From Rhizobium sp. BT04 (GTDB lineage Bacteria > Pseudomonadota > Alphaproteobacteria > Rhizobiales > Rhizobiaceae): a stretch of 64,000 nt of DNA. Of this stretch, positions 17,521 to 27,069 are shown in pieces. The stretch lies in contig NZ_CP125651.1 of NCBI RefSeq assembly GCF_030053135.1, positions 1-64,000 of the forward strand, written 5' to 3'. Numbering within the stretch: the stretch's first letter is position 1; every line of letters begins with the position of its first letter. The notes under the pieces were generated by a model, which did not search any database, was not told the DNA's origin, and saw nothing but the letters and a program-made list of their open reading frames with translations. The position numbers and the translations under genes are program-made.

Positions 17521-18714
17521 TTATCTCCTTCCCCAGGTCGAACGAATATGCGCTTCGATCTCGCTATTCACCAGGTTGAGGGACTCGAGAGCCCGGTCAT
17601 AGGTTCCGCGTGTGAACTGCGATCGCTCGACCTCGTAGAGAGTCTGTTTGGTGACGCCAGCGTCGGCGACCGCCGTCGATTTCACCATGGCATTGTGCAG
17701 CATGCGATTGCCGAAGATCGCCCGCATGAAGCCGGTCATCTGGCTCTGCGGCCCGTCGTTCGGTTCGAACCGCGTCACCAGGTAACGCATCCAGTCATAA
17801 CTGGTGCGACCGCCTGCCTTCTCCACGACCGACATCAGCTCGCTGGTCATTGTCAGAAACTGCGACATCGACATGACATCAAGCATCTGCGGGTGAACCG
17901 TGATCAAAACCGAGGTTGCCGCACAGAGCGCCGACATCGTCAAGAAACCCAGCTGCGGCGGGCAGTCGATAACGACGATGTCGTAAAGGCTTTCGATCTC
18001 TGTCAGCACCTCGCCGATGCGGGCGAAAAACATCGTCTCCGCCGTGCCCGACGCCATCGCCTTCGGCGTCTCGTGCTCGAACTCCATCAGCTCGAGATTG
18101 CCCGGAATGAGATGCAGATTGGGCGTATAGGTAGCGCGCACGATATCGGCGATGGGGCGCGGATCCTCATATCGGATCGCGCCGTAGATCGTCTCGCCCT
18201 CGCCGACGTCGAATTCCGGCTGATGGCCGAACAAAGCCGACAAGGAGGCCTGCGGATCGAGGTCGACGGCGAGCACGCGGTAGCCTCTCAGCGCCATGAA
18301 CTGCGCCAAATGGGCCGCAGTGGTGGTCTTACCCGAGCCGCCCTTGAAATTCATGACGGAGACGATCTGGAGCTTTTCCCCCGGCCTGCGGGCCGGCACA
18401 TATTTCGGCGTCCCGTTTCGCTCGTCGAGGACCCGGCGAATCCGGTCCATATCCGTGGCACTGTAAAGCCGCCGTCCGTTTGCCAGCGGATCGGGCCCAT
18501 GGCCGTCGGCAGCCACCTGGCGGAGATAACCTTCGCCGATGCCGATGAAGGCTGCGGCTTCTGCCGGCGAAAATGTTCTGATGGTCTTTTGCGACAGCGG
18601 GGGAAAGATTTTTGCCTGATGCTGCTGAAGTTGATAGGACAACTCCTTCGCATCCGTTGCCAGAAGCGACGGGAGATGCTCTTGATCGTCCTGAAGAGCA
18701 AGACTCGGCTGCAT
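17521..18714 (-). CDS. repA: Plasmid partitioning ATPase RepA (ParA family)
   Basis: 397-residue ParA-type ATPase. An N-terminal DNA-binding region (SPAEAAAFIGIGEGYLRQVA) precedes the deviant Walker A motif NFKGGSGKTTTAAHLAQ (~122), then VLAVDLDPQASLSALFG and the Walker B-like IVVIDCPPQLGFLT. RepA partitions plasmid copies with RepB and represses its own promoter. First gene of repABC; GGGAA lies 7 bases before the ATG, and an 11-bp inverted repeat sits just upstream. Confidence 0.97.
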   Translation of the reverse strand: MQPSLALQDDQEHLPSLLATDAKELSYQLQQHQAKIFPPLSQKTIRTFSPAEAAAFIGIGEGYLRQVAADGHGPDPLANGRRLYSATDMDRIRRVLDERNGTPKYVPARRPGEKLQIVSVMNFKGGSGKTTTAAHLAQFMALRGYRVLAVDLDPQASLSALFGHQPEFDVGEGETIYGAIRYEDPRPIADIVRATYTPNLHLIPGNLELMEFEHETPKAMASGTAETMFFARIGEVLTEIESLYDIVVIDCPPQLGFLTMSALCAATSVLITVHPQMLDVMSMSQFLTMTSELMSVVEKAGGRTSYDWMRYLVTRFEPNDGPQSQMTGFMRAIFGNRMLHNAMVKSTAVADAGVTKQTLYEVERSQFTRGTYDRALESLNLVNSEIEAHIRSTWGRR

Positions 18715-18729
18715 GATCTTTTTCCCAAA

Positions 18730-18772
18730 TAACTGCGCAATTTTGAACGAAAGCGCTTCAGTTGCGCAGTTA
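18730..18772. promoter_or_regulatory. Inverted repeat upstream of repA, candidate RepA operator
   Basis: Perfect 11-bp arms TAACTGCGCAA (18730-18740) and TTGCGCAGTTA (18762-18772) separated by 21 bases, beginning 15 bases before the repA start codon. The spacer also contains the palindrome AAGCGCTT (18751-18758). The location fits autorepression by RepA/RepB. It does not match the GTTNNCNNNNGNNAAC parS consensus. Confidence 0.6.
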
Positions 18773-18992
18773 CTATATGCCGCGATTCGTGACCGAATTA
18801 CAAATGCTTAACCAAAAGGCAGGTCGAGGTGGGCGAAACGGGCTCGGCCATCCGGCGGTTTCGGGGTCCGATCACGGGCTGATTCGCACCCGCCCGAGGC
18901 GCTGGCGAGCAAGGCCAATGCTCTCGTTATGCACATGAAATTCATTGAATTTTTTGCGACGCCGCCGGCGGGCCAGAAAGGTCTCGACCCGA

Positions 18993-20306
18993 CTATTGTC
19001 CGTCATCCCTCAGGTAGTTGTCACCGTTGATCACCAGGAGCCCGTCGGAGCTTTTGTCGGGTTCGAATATGCTCATGCTTTCCGTCTTGCCGCTCTGATC
19101 GATCAGGTCGAGACGGTAGCCGGAAAGCCTGTAACGGCCGCTGGCGCCCGGCCGGCTGCCTGACGTGGTGACGCCGGATTGCGATCCGCCGATATCGTTC
19201 GTCATCGAGGCGCCGGACCAGCCGCTCCGTTCGAAAGTGCCGTTTTTGTGCAGCGTCAGCGTATGGCTGGAGGCGACCGATCCGGATGAGGTCGCGGTCA
19301 TACCGCTCGAGGCGAAGCTATAGACCCATTCGCCGTCGAGCGTCGCGCCCTCGTCAAAGGGCGGCACGGCTCGATAGTCTGCGTCTGAAATCACCAGGTC
19401 TTTTCCCTTTTCCGCGAATGATTTCGTCTCGATCTCGATCGTGCCGTACGGAGAGGTGACGCTGCGCATTTCGATCGACCGGGCAGACGAGAAGAAGCCG
19501 CCGCCGGCAAGTTTGTAGAGGCCGCAATCGGTGGGGGTTGCCTTGCAATGTTCGGCGATCGTCCGGCCGCCCTTCGGCAGTTCCGTGCTGAACAGGCCCT
19601 TCGGGTCGAACATGCTGATCTCGCTGTCGGAATAGAAATCCATGCCGCCGAAGACATTCGGCCGGATGCCGGTATCGAGATGGGTGAAGACGCCGTCGAG
19701 CCCGCCGTCGCCGCCGGCCGGCACAAGATCGAAATCCTTATCGGAAGGATCGAGCTTCACCGATCGCACGAGCGCCTCGAAATCGGCTTCGGCGCTTTTG
19801 CTTCTATCGCCGTTCAGGTTCAAGAGCACGAGCTGCAGATAGGCCTGCTGCTTGTCGCCGGCGATGCCGACGACAATCTGGCTGATACCGACATTGTTCT
19901 GATGGACGCAGCAGCGTTCCTCCACCCGGATGTCGTGGCCATTCACGGTGACCCCGTAATGTTTGATCAGGATATCTTCCTTCGCCATGTCGGGCAGCGT
20001 CGCGACGAAGGTCTTCATGCCGGCCGAAAGCGAGTTGCGCGCAGCCAAGAGCGGTTTTGTGATCTGGATCAGGGCGCTGCCGCGCTTGTCGTCCTCGGTT
20101 TCCGGAAAGTCCTTCTGCAGCATGAAGAGATTGCCCTTGCCGGCCTTCCGCCAGCCGGAGGCGGGCTCGGGCAGGCTCACCCTCAGGCCGCTGATATCGG
20201 CGGGCGCTGCCAATGCCTGGGAGCAGGAGAGAAGGCAGAAAAGAACGAGGACGAAACCCAAAGCTGATTTGACTTGGCCAATCCGATCGATATGCGCGCT
20301 GCCCAT
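18993..20306 (-). CDS. Secreted hypothetical protein
   Basis: 437 residues with an N-terminal signal (ALGFVLVLFCLLSCSQALA, cleavage near residue 33). LLSC resembles a lipobox but has Leu at -2, so lipoprotein status is uncertain. The mature part has no domain I recognise. It has an N-terminal half with mixed strands, a paired Cys (RCC), then a Ser/Gly-rich C-terminal beta region ending in GRYRLSGYRLDLIDQSGK, which resembles the repeat edge of lipocalin-like or copper-resistance-type proteins. Stands alone upstream of repA. No function assigned. Confidence 0.8.
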   Translation of the reverse strand: MGSAHIDRIGQVKSALGFVLVLFCLLSCSQALAAPADISGLRVSLPEPASGWRKAGKGNLFMLQKDFPETEDDKRGSALIQITKPLLAARNSLSAGMKTFVATLPDMAKEDILIKHYGVTVNGHDIRVEERCCVHQNNVGISQIVVGIAGDKQQAYLQLVLLNLNGDRSKSAEADFEALVRSVKLDPSDKDFDLVPAGGDGGLDGVFTHLDTGIRPNVFGGMDFYSDSEISMFDPKGLFSTELPKGGRTIAEHCKATPTDCGLYKLAGGGFFSSARSIEMRSVTSPYGTIEIETKSFAEKGKDLVISDADYRAVPPFDEGATLDGEWVYSFASSGMTATSSGSVASSHTLTLHKNGTFERSGWSGASMTNDIGGSQSGVTTSGSRPGASGRYRLSGYRLDLIDQSGKTESMSIFEPDKSSDGLLVINGDNYLRDDGQ

Positions 20307-20444
20307 GCGCCCCTGCCCTCTTGTTTCGACGACTGCCGACGGGATTTGGAGCCGCGCGCAACCATTTCAACCCTGAGCTTTCATGAAGTTTTTTTTAAAG
20401 GCGATTAGGCAACGCAACCGCCGGCGAAACGCCGGTCGGCCGAA

Positions 20445-21197
20445 CTAATCCGCCATCGATTGGTAGAGCCATTCGGAGAGCTTCTCGGACGCCACCCGCG
20501 CGCCGGTGCCCGGAAGCAGTGCATCGTCGGTCAATTCGACACCGAAATACGACGTGGACGGATCCGTTATCACCTGCCGCTCGTCTTCGTTTGCGGCAAG
20601 ATAAATCCGTGCGACTTCATCGACGCCGAACTGTTCCGGGCCGCCGATTTCAACGATACCGCCCAAAGGCGTTGAGACGGTCAATTCGGCCAGGAAGGCT
20701 GCGACGTCTCCGGCTGCGACCGGTCTCATCAAGGCTGGCGGCAATCGAAAGACATCGCCTTGCGCACCAATATCGATCAATCCGCTGATGAACTCGTAAA
20801 ACTGGGTGGAGCGGAGGATCGTATAGGGGCGATTTGACGCCCGGATAAGATTCTCCTGCACCATTTTCGCGCGAAAATAGTCGCTTTCCACAAGTTGGGG
20901 CGTGCCGACAACGGAAAGGGCGAGATAATGCCCGACACCGGCTTCAGCGGCGACCGCGAGCAAATTCTTCGTCGATGCCTTGAAGAAATCCAGCGCGGCG
21001 CTATCGCCGAAGGATGCCGCGTTGGTCACATCAACGACGATGTCGGTTCCCGTCATCGCCGCTTCGAGGCCCCTGCCGGTAACCGTATCGACGCCAAGCG
21101 ACAAGGATGCCGCCATAACCTCGTGGCCTGACCGGCGCAGGCTTTCGCTGAGCCGCGTTCCGATGAGACCGCTTGCTCCCACCACGGTAATTTTCAT
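20445..21197 (-). CDS. NmrA-like NAD(P)-binding reductase
   Basis: 250-residue atypical short-chain dehydrogenase. The N-terminal Rossmann motif VVGASGLIGTRLSESLRRSG (residue ~4) binds NAD(P). There is no clear Tyr-x3-Lys pair of classical SDRs; YFRAKMVQEN occupies that area (Y and K five positions apart by one reading). Members act as NADPH sensors, quinone reductases or isomerases. The gene is divergent from the kinase gene at 21528. Substrate unknown. Confidence 0.85.
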   Translation of the reverse strand: MKITVVGASGLIGTRLSESLRRSGHEVMAASLSLGVDTVTGRGLEAAMTGTDIVVDVTNAASFGDSAALDFFKASTKNLLAVAAEAGVGHYLALSVVGTPQLVESDYFRAKMVQENLIRASNRPYTILRSTQFYEFISGLIDIGAQGDVFRLPPALMRPVAAGDVAAFLAELTVSTPLGGIVEIGGPEQFGVDEVARIYLAANEDERQVITDPSTSYFGVELTDDALLPGTGARVASEKLSEWLYQSMAD

Positions 21198-21527
21198 GCC
21201 AGCACCCTCGCGATCGATTGGATCGACAATGACCGGAAGGCCAAAAACCTGCCACTATGCGCGAGGGTGGAGACCTTAGCCGTAGGTTTAGCCGAGCAGA
21301 CCCAAGGTTTAGCATGGCCCACCCGCGAACCGACGGTCCTACTCGTTCGCGCTGAAGCCGGCGGGCGCAACGCTACCTCTCCGCGCAAGTATGGATTTCC
21401 ATGAGTTGCGGCTGTGGTGCGGCGGGATTACGGTTCGAGCATGAACTCGCCGGCCCCGACATCGAGAACGAGTACGACGCCAAATGCTGACGATCCCCGG
21501 TCCTTGTCTGCCCGACGGGAGCGGTTG

Positions 21528-24500
21528 ATGATGAGCGTCTGGTCGCATCGCCCCCGCGCCGTGTATCTGGGGCTTTTCATCGTCGCCTATGTGCTCGCCT
21601 GCGGCTTCGCCCAGTCGCTCGCGATCGTGCCGGGAACGGGTATTTCCATCTGGCCTCCGGGCGGACTTTTCATCGCGACGCTCATCCTCGCCTCCAGGCG
21701 CAGCTGGCCATGGTGGATACTGGCGGGCTGCCTCGCCGAGCTGTTCAGCAACGCGCTGTGGTTTTACAGTCCACTACCCGCGGCCTTTCTGATCTATGTC
21801 GGCAACGCTCTTGAAGCGGTGGTCGCGGCATGGTTGGTCAATCGGGCCTTGAAGCGCCCGGCCCAGCTGGAAACCTTGCAGGAGGTTCTTGCATTCGTCG
21901 TGCTCGGGGCCGGCATTGCGCCAATCGTGGGCGCGACGGTGGGAAGTGCGACGCTCGCGTGGTTCGGCATACAAGCACAATCCTTCGTGACGGCCTGGCC
22001 TCTCTGGTGGATCGGTGATGCGACCGGTGTCCTGATCGTCGCGCCGCTGGCGCTCACCGTCTTCCACAACTGGCGCGACAAGACCCGGCTCTCGGCGGCG
22101 CAATGGCTGGAAGCCTGCGTCCTTGGGCTGATTTTTCTCAGTGTCGCCGCTCTTTCACTCAGCGGCTACCTTCCCTTCGCCTACATCATCATGCCGCCTC
22201 TTCTTTGGGCCGCGGTCCGTTTCGAATTCAAGGGGGCAGCCATATCGCTCGCTCTCCTCGCCCTGATCACGGCCGTCTTCACAATCACAGGCGCCGGCCA
22301 ATTTAGCGGCGATCCCGAGTCCCAGAAACACAAGCAGATCATGCTGCAGCTCTTTTTGGCCATCTCGGCGTTTTCGGCGCTCATCGTCGCCGCCATATCC
22401 AGGCAACACCAGCTGGCCGTGCGCACATTGCGACAAAGCGTGGAGACGTTGCGCGAGCGGGAGCAGGAGCTCTCGCAGCTCGTCGACATGGTTCCGAGCC
22501 ACGTCTGGCGTCTGACACCCGGCGGCGAACCGACCTTCTTCAACAGACGAATGGTTGATTTCCTCGGTTTCGACGTGGCGGATTCGGACAGGCCTGACAT
22601 GAGCCGGCTGGAAGCGCTCATCGAGACCGTCATTCATCCCGATGATGCAGCCGGCTTCAGGGAAGCGCTCGACGATTGTCTCGCCACCGGCGAAAACTTT
22701 GCCATGCGGTATCGGCTGCGCCGCGCAGACGGCATCTATCACTGGATGTCGAGCCGTGCTGAGCCGACGCGGGATCAGACCGACCGCATCGTCCAGTGGT
22801 ACGGCCTTTGCCACGATATCGACGATCAGGTCCGCGCCGAAGAGGCGGTGCGGCAAAGCGAGCGAGCGCTGCAGCAGATGATCGACGCCGTGCCGGTTCG
22901 CGTCTGGAGCGTCGAGCCGACGAGCGGGTCGGTCTATTTCAACAAACGCTACCAAGATCATTTCCGCGCCGTCATCGCCAATTTCGACGCTCTCGGCGCG
23001 CCGCGCATCGAAGAGCTGCTGCAGCAGCTGATCCATCCCGAAGACGCGCCGGACGTTCAGGACCGGCTGCGGCATTGTTTTGAAAGCGGCGGCGGCGCCG
23101 CGATGCGGTTTCGCTGGCGCGAAAAGGACGACGTCTACCGCTGGGCGGAATGCAGGGTGGAACCCCGGCGCGATGACGATGGAAGGGTGGTGCAATGGTA
23201 CGGTGTTTCTCTCGACATCGACGAGGAGGTCCGCGCCCTGGAGGCATTACGTGATCGCGAGCGTGAACTCTCGCAGCTCGTCGACATGGTCCCGGTTCAC
23301 ATTGCCCGCATGGCGCCGAACGGCGAGCCGACCTTCTTCAGCAAGCGCACCCTGCAATCCATTGGGTTGAATGACGTCGCAGCTTGGGACAAGCCTGATA
23401 TCAGCCGGTCGGCGGCCATCATCGGGGCAACCGTGCATCCCGAGGATGGACCTCGGATGAGCGAGGTTCTCGGTCACGCGCTTGCGACCGGCGAGCCCTA
23501 TACCATACGGTACCGCCGGCGCCGCGCCGATGGCGTATATCGCTGGATGGAAGGTCGCGCAGAGCCGATGCGGGATCAAAATGGAGAGATTGTGCAATGG
23601 TACGCGGCTGCGATCGACATCGATGACGAGGTGCGTGCGCAACAGGCCCTGCGTGAGCGGGAACGGGAGCTGTCACAACTCGTCGACATCGTCCCGAGCC
23701 TTCTCTGGCGCTTGAACGCGGATGGCGACCCGACCTTCTTCAACAAGCGGCTGATCAATTTTCTCGGCCAGGACGTTGCAAACACGGATAAGCTCGGCAT
23801 GAACCGGCTGTCCGCCATCATCGAAGCCGCCATCCATCCCGACGATGCGCAGAGCCTTGCCGCGGCGTTGAAGCATTCCTTTGCCACCGGCGAGCGCTTC
23901 TCGAAGCAGTATCGCCTGCGGCGCGCCGATGGCGTCTACCGCTGGGTCAAAGGCAGCGCCGAGCCGCTCAGGGACGAGAGCGGGCAAATCATTCAGTGGT
24001 ACGGTCTCACCCATGACATCGACGATCAGCTGCGCATCGAGGAGGAGTTGCGCGAGCGAGAACGCTCGCTCTGGCAGATCGTCGAAACGCTGCCGGCAAT
24101 GATCGATTGCGCAGCACCCGATGGGGAACCGGTGTACCGCAACCCCCAGCTCCGCGACTTCCTCGGATATAAGCTCGAGGAGTTGGATGGAACGGGAAAA
24201 ACCCGGCTGGACGGCACGCTCGATGCCGGCGTTCATCCCGACGATGTGGCTGGGGTCAAAGAGAACTATGCCCATTCATTGTCCACCGGCGAGCCCTATG
24301 CGCGCCGGCATCGTCTGCGGCGCTTCGATGGTGAATATCGCTGGGTCGAGACACGGGCTGCGCCGATGCGCAATGCCGAAGGCGTCATCGTCCAGTGGAA
24401 TGTGATCTGCCTTGATATCGACGGAGAGGTTCGGGCGGAGGAGGATCTGCGTCAGGCGCGAGAAGGCCTTGCGCGGGCGAGCCAGGTGGCAAGCCTCGCC

Positions 24501-25166
24501 GAGCTTTCGGCCTCCATCGCCCACGAGGTGAACCAGCCGCTGGCGGCCGTCGTGGCAAACTCACATGCCTGCCAGCGCTGGCTCCTGGCCGAACCGCCGA
24601 ACATGCAGCGGGCGCAAAGGACGGTCGAGCGCATCATCCGGGACGCCAACTCGGCTGCCGATGTCGTCAGCCGCATCCGTGCCCTGTTCAAACAATCCGC
24701 AGACAGGAGGGCTTACACGGCGCTCTCGGGCGTCGTCAACGAAGCACGCAACCTCATGGCCGAGGAAGCCGCCCGCCGTCGCGCCCGGATGGAGGTGGAT
24801 GTCGATGGCGACCTTCCGCTCATCGCCATCGATCGCGTCCAGATCCAGCAGGTCCTGATCAATCTCATCCGCAACGGCATCGAGGCTATGGACGCCATTG
24901 TCGGCGACAGGGTGATCGAGATGCGCTTGCGCCACATGGGGAACGCCGTCCAGACCGAAATCAGCGATCGCGGCCAGGGCATCGAGTTTCCCGAGAAGAT
25001 GTTCGAGCCGTTCTTCACGACGAAGGAAAGCGGCATGGGCATGGGTCTGGCCATCTGCCGTTCGATCGTCGAGCTACATGGTGGACGCTTGTGGGCCGAG
25101 AAGAACAATCCGCACGGAGCGACGTTGATCTTTACCTTGCCCATAGAAACGAAGGCGGAGTCATGA
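21528..25166 (+). CDS. MASE1-PAS(x5) sensor histidine kinase
   Basis: About 1212 residues. An N-terminal MASE1 membrane sensor of roughly eight helices (first ~300 residues, with ISIWPPGGLFIATL and WWIGDATGVLIVAPLAL) is followed by five consecutive PAS/PAC modules (DNA ~22450-22830, 22855-23225, 23255-23645, 23655-24045, 24055-24435). The kinase core follows: H-box IAHEVNQPLAAVVANS (His codon at 24522), N-box LINLIRNGIEAM, and the G-boxes. This H-box is of the FixL/DctB type. The ATG at 21528 has GGGAG 6 bases upstream; ATGs at 21441 and 21414 are alternatives. Its stop overlaps the next gene (ATGA), so it is coupled to its response regulator. No haem- or flavin-binding residues could be assigned, so the signal is unknown. 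Confidence 0.93.
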   Translation: MMSVWSHRPRAVYLGLFIVAYVLACGFAQSLAIVPGTGISIWPPGGLFIATLILASRRSWPWWILAGCLAELFSNALWFYSPLPAAFLIYVGNALEAVVAAWLVNRALKRPAQLETLQEVLAFVVLGAGIAPIVGATVGSATLAWFGIQAQSFVTAWPLWWIGDATGVLIVAPLALTVFHNWRDKTRLSAAQWLEACVLGLIFLSVAALSLSGYLPFAYIIMPPLLWAAVRFEFKGAAISLALLALITAVFTITGAGQFSGDPESQKHKQIMLQLFLAISAFSALIVAAISRQHQLAVRTLRQSVETLREREQELSQLVDMVPSHVWRLTPGGEPTFFNRRMVDFLGFDVADSDRPDMSRLEALIETVIHPDDAAGFREALDDCLATGENFAMRYRLRRADGIYHWMSSRAEPTRDQTDRIVQWYGLCHDIDDQVRAEEAVRQSERALQQMIDAVPVRVWSVEPTSGSVYFNKRYQDHFRAVIANFDALGAPRIEELLQQLIHPEDAPDVQDRLRHCFESGGGAAMRFRWREKDDVYRWAECRVEPRRDDDGRVVQWYGVSLDIDEEVRALEALRDRERELSQLVDMVPVHIARMAPNGEPTFFSKRTLQSIGLNDVAAWDKPDISRSAAIIGATVHPEDGPRMSEVLGHALATGEPYTIRYRRRRADGVYRWMEGRAEPMRDQNGEIVQWYAAAIDIDDEVRAQQALRERERELSQLVDIVPSLLWRLNADGDPTFFNKRLINFLGQDVANTDKLGMNRLSAIIEAAIHPDDAQSLAAALKHSFATGERFSKQYRLRRADGVYRWVKGSAEPLRDESGQIIQWYGLTHDIDDQLRIEEELRERERSLWQIVETLPAMIDCAAPDGEPVYRNPQLRDFLGYKLEELDGTGKTRLDGTLDAGVHPDDVAGVKENYAHSLSTGEPYARRHRLRRFDGEYRWVETRAAPMRNAEGVIVQWNVICLDIDGEVRAEEDLRQAREGLARASQVASLAELSASIAHEVNQPLAAVVANSHACQRWLLAEPPNMQRAQRTVERIIRDANSAADVVSRIRALFKQSADRRAYTALSGVVNEARNLMAEEAARRRARMEVDVDGDLPLIAIDRVQIQQVLINLIRNGIEAMDAIVGDRVIEMRLRHMGNAVQTEISDRGQGIEFPEKMFEPFFTTKESGMGMGLAICRSIVELHGGRLWAEKNNPHGATLIFTLPIETKAES

Positions 25167-25804
25167 CGGCCGATGACCATATCGTCTTCATCGTCGATGA
25201 CGATGAACGTATCCGCGAAGCGCTTGGCGAGCTGCTGGACTCCCACGGCATGCGCGCCATCGCCTTCGAATCGGCCTGCGATTACGTGAGAGCGGACAAG
25301 CCTGACGTGGCTGCCTGCCTCATCCTCGATATCGAACTGCCTGACATCAACGGCCTCGATCTGCAGAGCCAGATCGCAGACAGGGACCATCCGCCGATCG
25401 TCTTCATCACAGGACATGGCGACATCCCCTCCTCCGTGCGTGCGATCAAGCATGGCGCGGTGGACTTCCTGACCAAACCCTTCAGCGATGCGGATCTCAT
25501 GGCGGCAATCCACGCGGCGATCGCCGAGGATCGGGCAAAGAGATCGGAACGCGCCGAACTCGACATGCTCAAACGACACTACCTCGACCTGACGCCGCGA
25601 GAGCGCGAGGTGCTGCCGCTCGTCGTCAGCGGCCTTCTCAACAAACAGGCGGCAGCCGAATTGGGGATCAGCGAAGTCACGCTGCAGATCCATAGAAGAA
25701 ATGTGATGCAGAAAATGGCGGCGGCATCGCTCGCCGATCTCGTCCGGATCGCGGAGAGATTGGAAATACCGATAACCCACTCGCGCCGAGTGGGAGGGAA
25801 TTGA
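25163..25804 (+). CDS. FixJ-family response regulator (REC plus LuxR-type HTH)
   Basis: 213 residues. The receiver domain has acidic pocket VDDDERIREAL, phospho-Asp in ILDIELPDINGLD (~55) and Lys in FLTKPFSDADL. The LuxR-type helix-turn-helix follows (LTPREREVLPLVVSGLLNKQ near 145). The ATG overlaps the kinase stop (ATGA) with GGCGGAG upstream; longer readings run inside the kinase. Likely the direct phosphorylation partner of the kinase. Confidence 0.93.
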   Translation: MTADDHIVFIVDDDERIREALGELLDSHGMRAIAFESACDYVRADKPDVAACLILDIELPDINGLDLQSQIADRDHPPIVFITGHGDIPSSVRAIKHGAVDFLTKPFSDADLMAAIHAAIAEDRAKRSERAELDMLKRHYLDLTPREREVLPLVVSGLLNKQAAAELGISEVTLQIHRRNVMQKMAAASLADLVRIAERLEIPITHSRRVGGN

Positions 25805-25806
25805 AC

Positions 25807-26184
25807 ATGAACAAGACAACACACGTCGTGGCAATTGTCGATGATGATCCAAGGTTGCTTGAATCGATGGGCGACCTTCTGGAATCTGCGGGTTATGTGG
25901 CCCGCAGCTTCTCGTCGGCGGGCTCACTGCTCGTCAACGGGCTGTCGGACCTCGACCTGCTCATCACCGATATCGGAATGCCCGGCATCGACGGCTTCGA
26001 ACTGCGTGACCTTGTGAGCAAGTCACGCCCGGAGCTGCCGGTATTCCTGATCACCGGGCGCCACGAGATAGCGGATCAGGGTCGCGCTCAAAGCGCGGGC
26101 GGATTTTTCCGCAAGCCTTTCGATGCCCAGGCCCTGCTGGCGGCAATCGCCAGCGCTTTGCATAAATCGACAGATGGAGGGTAA
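25807..26184 (+). CDS. Single-domain response regulator (receiver only)
   Basis: 125-residue stand-alone receiver: IVDDDPRLLESMG, phospho-Asp in LITDIGMPGIDGFE (~53) and Lys in FFRKPFDAQ. No output domain, so it may act as a phosphate sink or a phospho-relay intermediate within this four-gene set. The ATG at 25807 lies directly after the previous stop and has GGAGGG upstream. Confidence 0.9.
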   Translation: MNKTTHVVAIVDDDPRLLESMGDLLESAGYVARSFSSAGSLLVNGLSDLDLLITDIGMPGIDGFELRDLVSKSRPELPVFLITGRHEIADQGRAQSAGGFFRKPFDAQALLAAIASALHKSTDGG

Positions 26185-26185
26185 C

Positions 26186-26878
26186 ATGAGAGTTGACCAG
26201 CCGTTGCCGCGGAGATCGGCGCCGTTATCAATGCAGTACAGATGTGAAGAGGTTGAGCCGCTCGTCATTATCGTCGATGACGACGTATCGGTTCGCGAGG
26301 CGCTGTCGGAGTTGATCCTGTCGGCGGGTTTCCAATCGGTCAGTTATGCCTCGACCCGCGAACTGCTTGACGCAGATATCCTGGATAGTCCCGGCTGCCT
26401 GATCCTCGACGTGCGCATGCCGGGGGCGAGCGGCCTCCACCTGCAGCGTCATCTGGCCGAAAACGGCATTCCCAAGCCGATCATCTTCCTGACAGGCCAT
26501 GGCGACATCCCGATGACCGTTCAGGCCATGAAGGCGGGCGCTGTGGACTTTCTCACCAAGCCGGTGCGAGACCAGACGCTGCTCGACGCCATCACTGCGG
26601 CCATCGCGATGGATGCCGAACGAAGGGCGGAAGCCGCAGTCGCCAAGCGCAATATTGAACGCGTGGAGACGCTGACGCAGCGTGAACGCGAAGTTCTGCA
26701 CGAGGTGGCGCACGGACGCCTCAACAAGCAGATCGCCTTCGATCTCGGCATCAGTGAAGTGACGGTCAAACTGCATCGCAGCAATGTCATGCACAAGATG
26801 GAGGCGGCCTCGATCGGCGAACTGATCCGGGCATGGGAGACATTGCCGGCGCAGATGCGTCAGGCCGGGTCGCGTTAG
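26186..26878 (+). CDS. FixJ-family response regulator (second copy)
   Basis: About 230 residues. The receiver has IVDDDVSVREALSE, phospho-Asp in LILDVRMPGASGLH and FLTKPVRDQ. The LuxR-type helix-turn-helix is LTQREREVLHEVAHGRLNKQIA. It is clearly paralogous to the regulator at 25163, sharing GLLNKQ/GRLNKQ and GISEVT blocks. GGAGGG precedes the ATG, which is one base after the previous stop. Last gene of the kinase-regulator operon. It may control a different gene set from the first FixJ copy. Confidence 0.92.
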   Translation: MRVDQPLPRRSAPLSMQYRCEEVEPLVIIVDDDVSVREALSELILSAGFQSVSYASTRELLDADILDSPGCLILDVRMPGASGLHLQRHLAENGIPKPIIFLTGHGDIPMTVQAMKAGAVDFLTKPVRDQTLLDAITAAIAMDAERRAEAAVAKRNIERVETLTQREREVLHEVAHGRLNKQIAFDLGISEVTVKLHRSNVMHKMEAASIGELIRAWETLPAQMRQAGSR

Positions 26879-27069
26879 TTTTAGCCGCGTGCCTCGAGGG
26901 CGAAGGACGTCGCCTGTCCATTTTCATGTGCGCAGTATCCAATTCGCGCCAAAAAACACGATGCGGTGCCGGCAATGGGTTTCGGCGCCGCACCCTTGCG
27001 TTATCTCTAAATTAAAGCTCGGGGATATGACCTGGTGCCCGGCTTTGGTTCCCCAAAGGAGATCTCGTC

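Noticed and set aside
16492..18732. 746-residue plus-strand ORF across repA and repB
   Set aside because: Antisense to repA and repB, which are unmistakable; no domain in the translation.
20421..20435. Perfect hairpin CCGGCG-AAA-CGCCGG downstream of the NmrA-like gene
   Set aside because: Stem is only 6 bp and no T-run follows on the relevant strand, so a terminator call is not supported.
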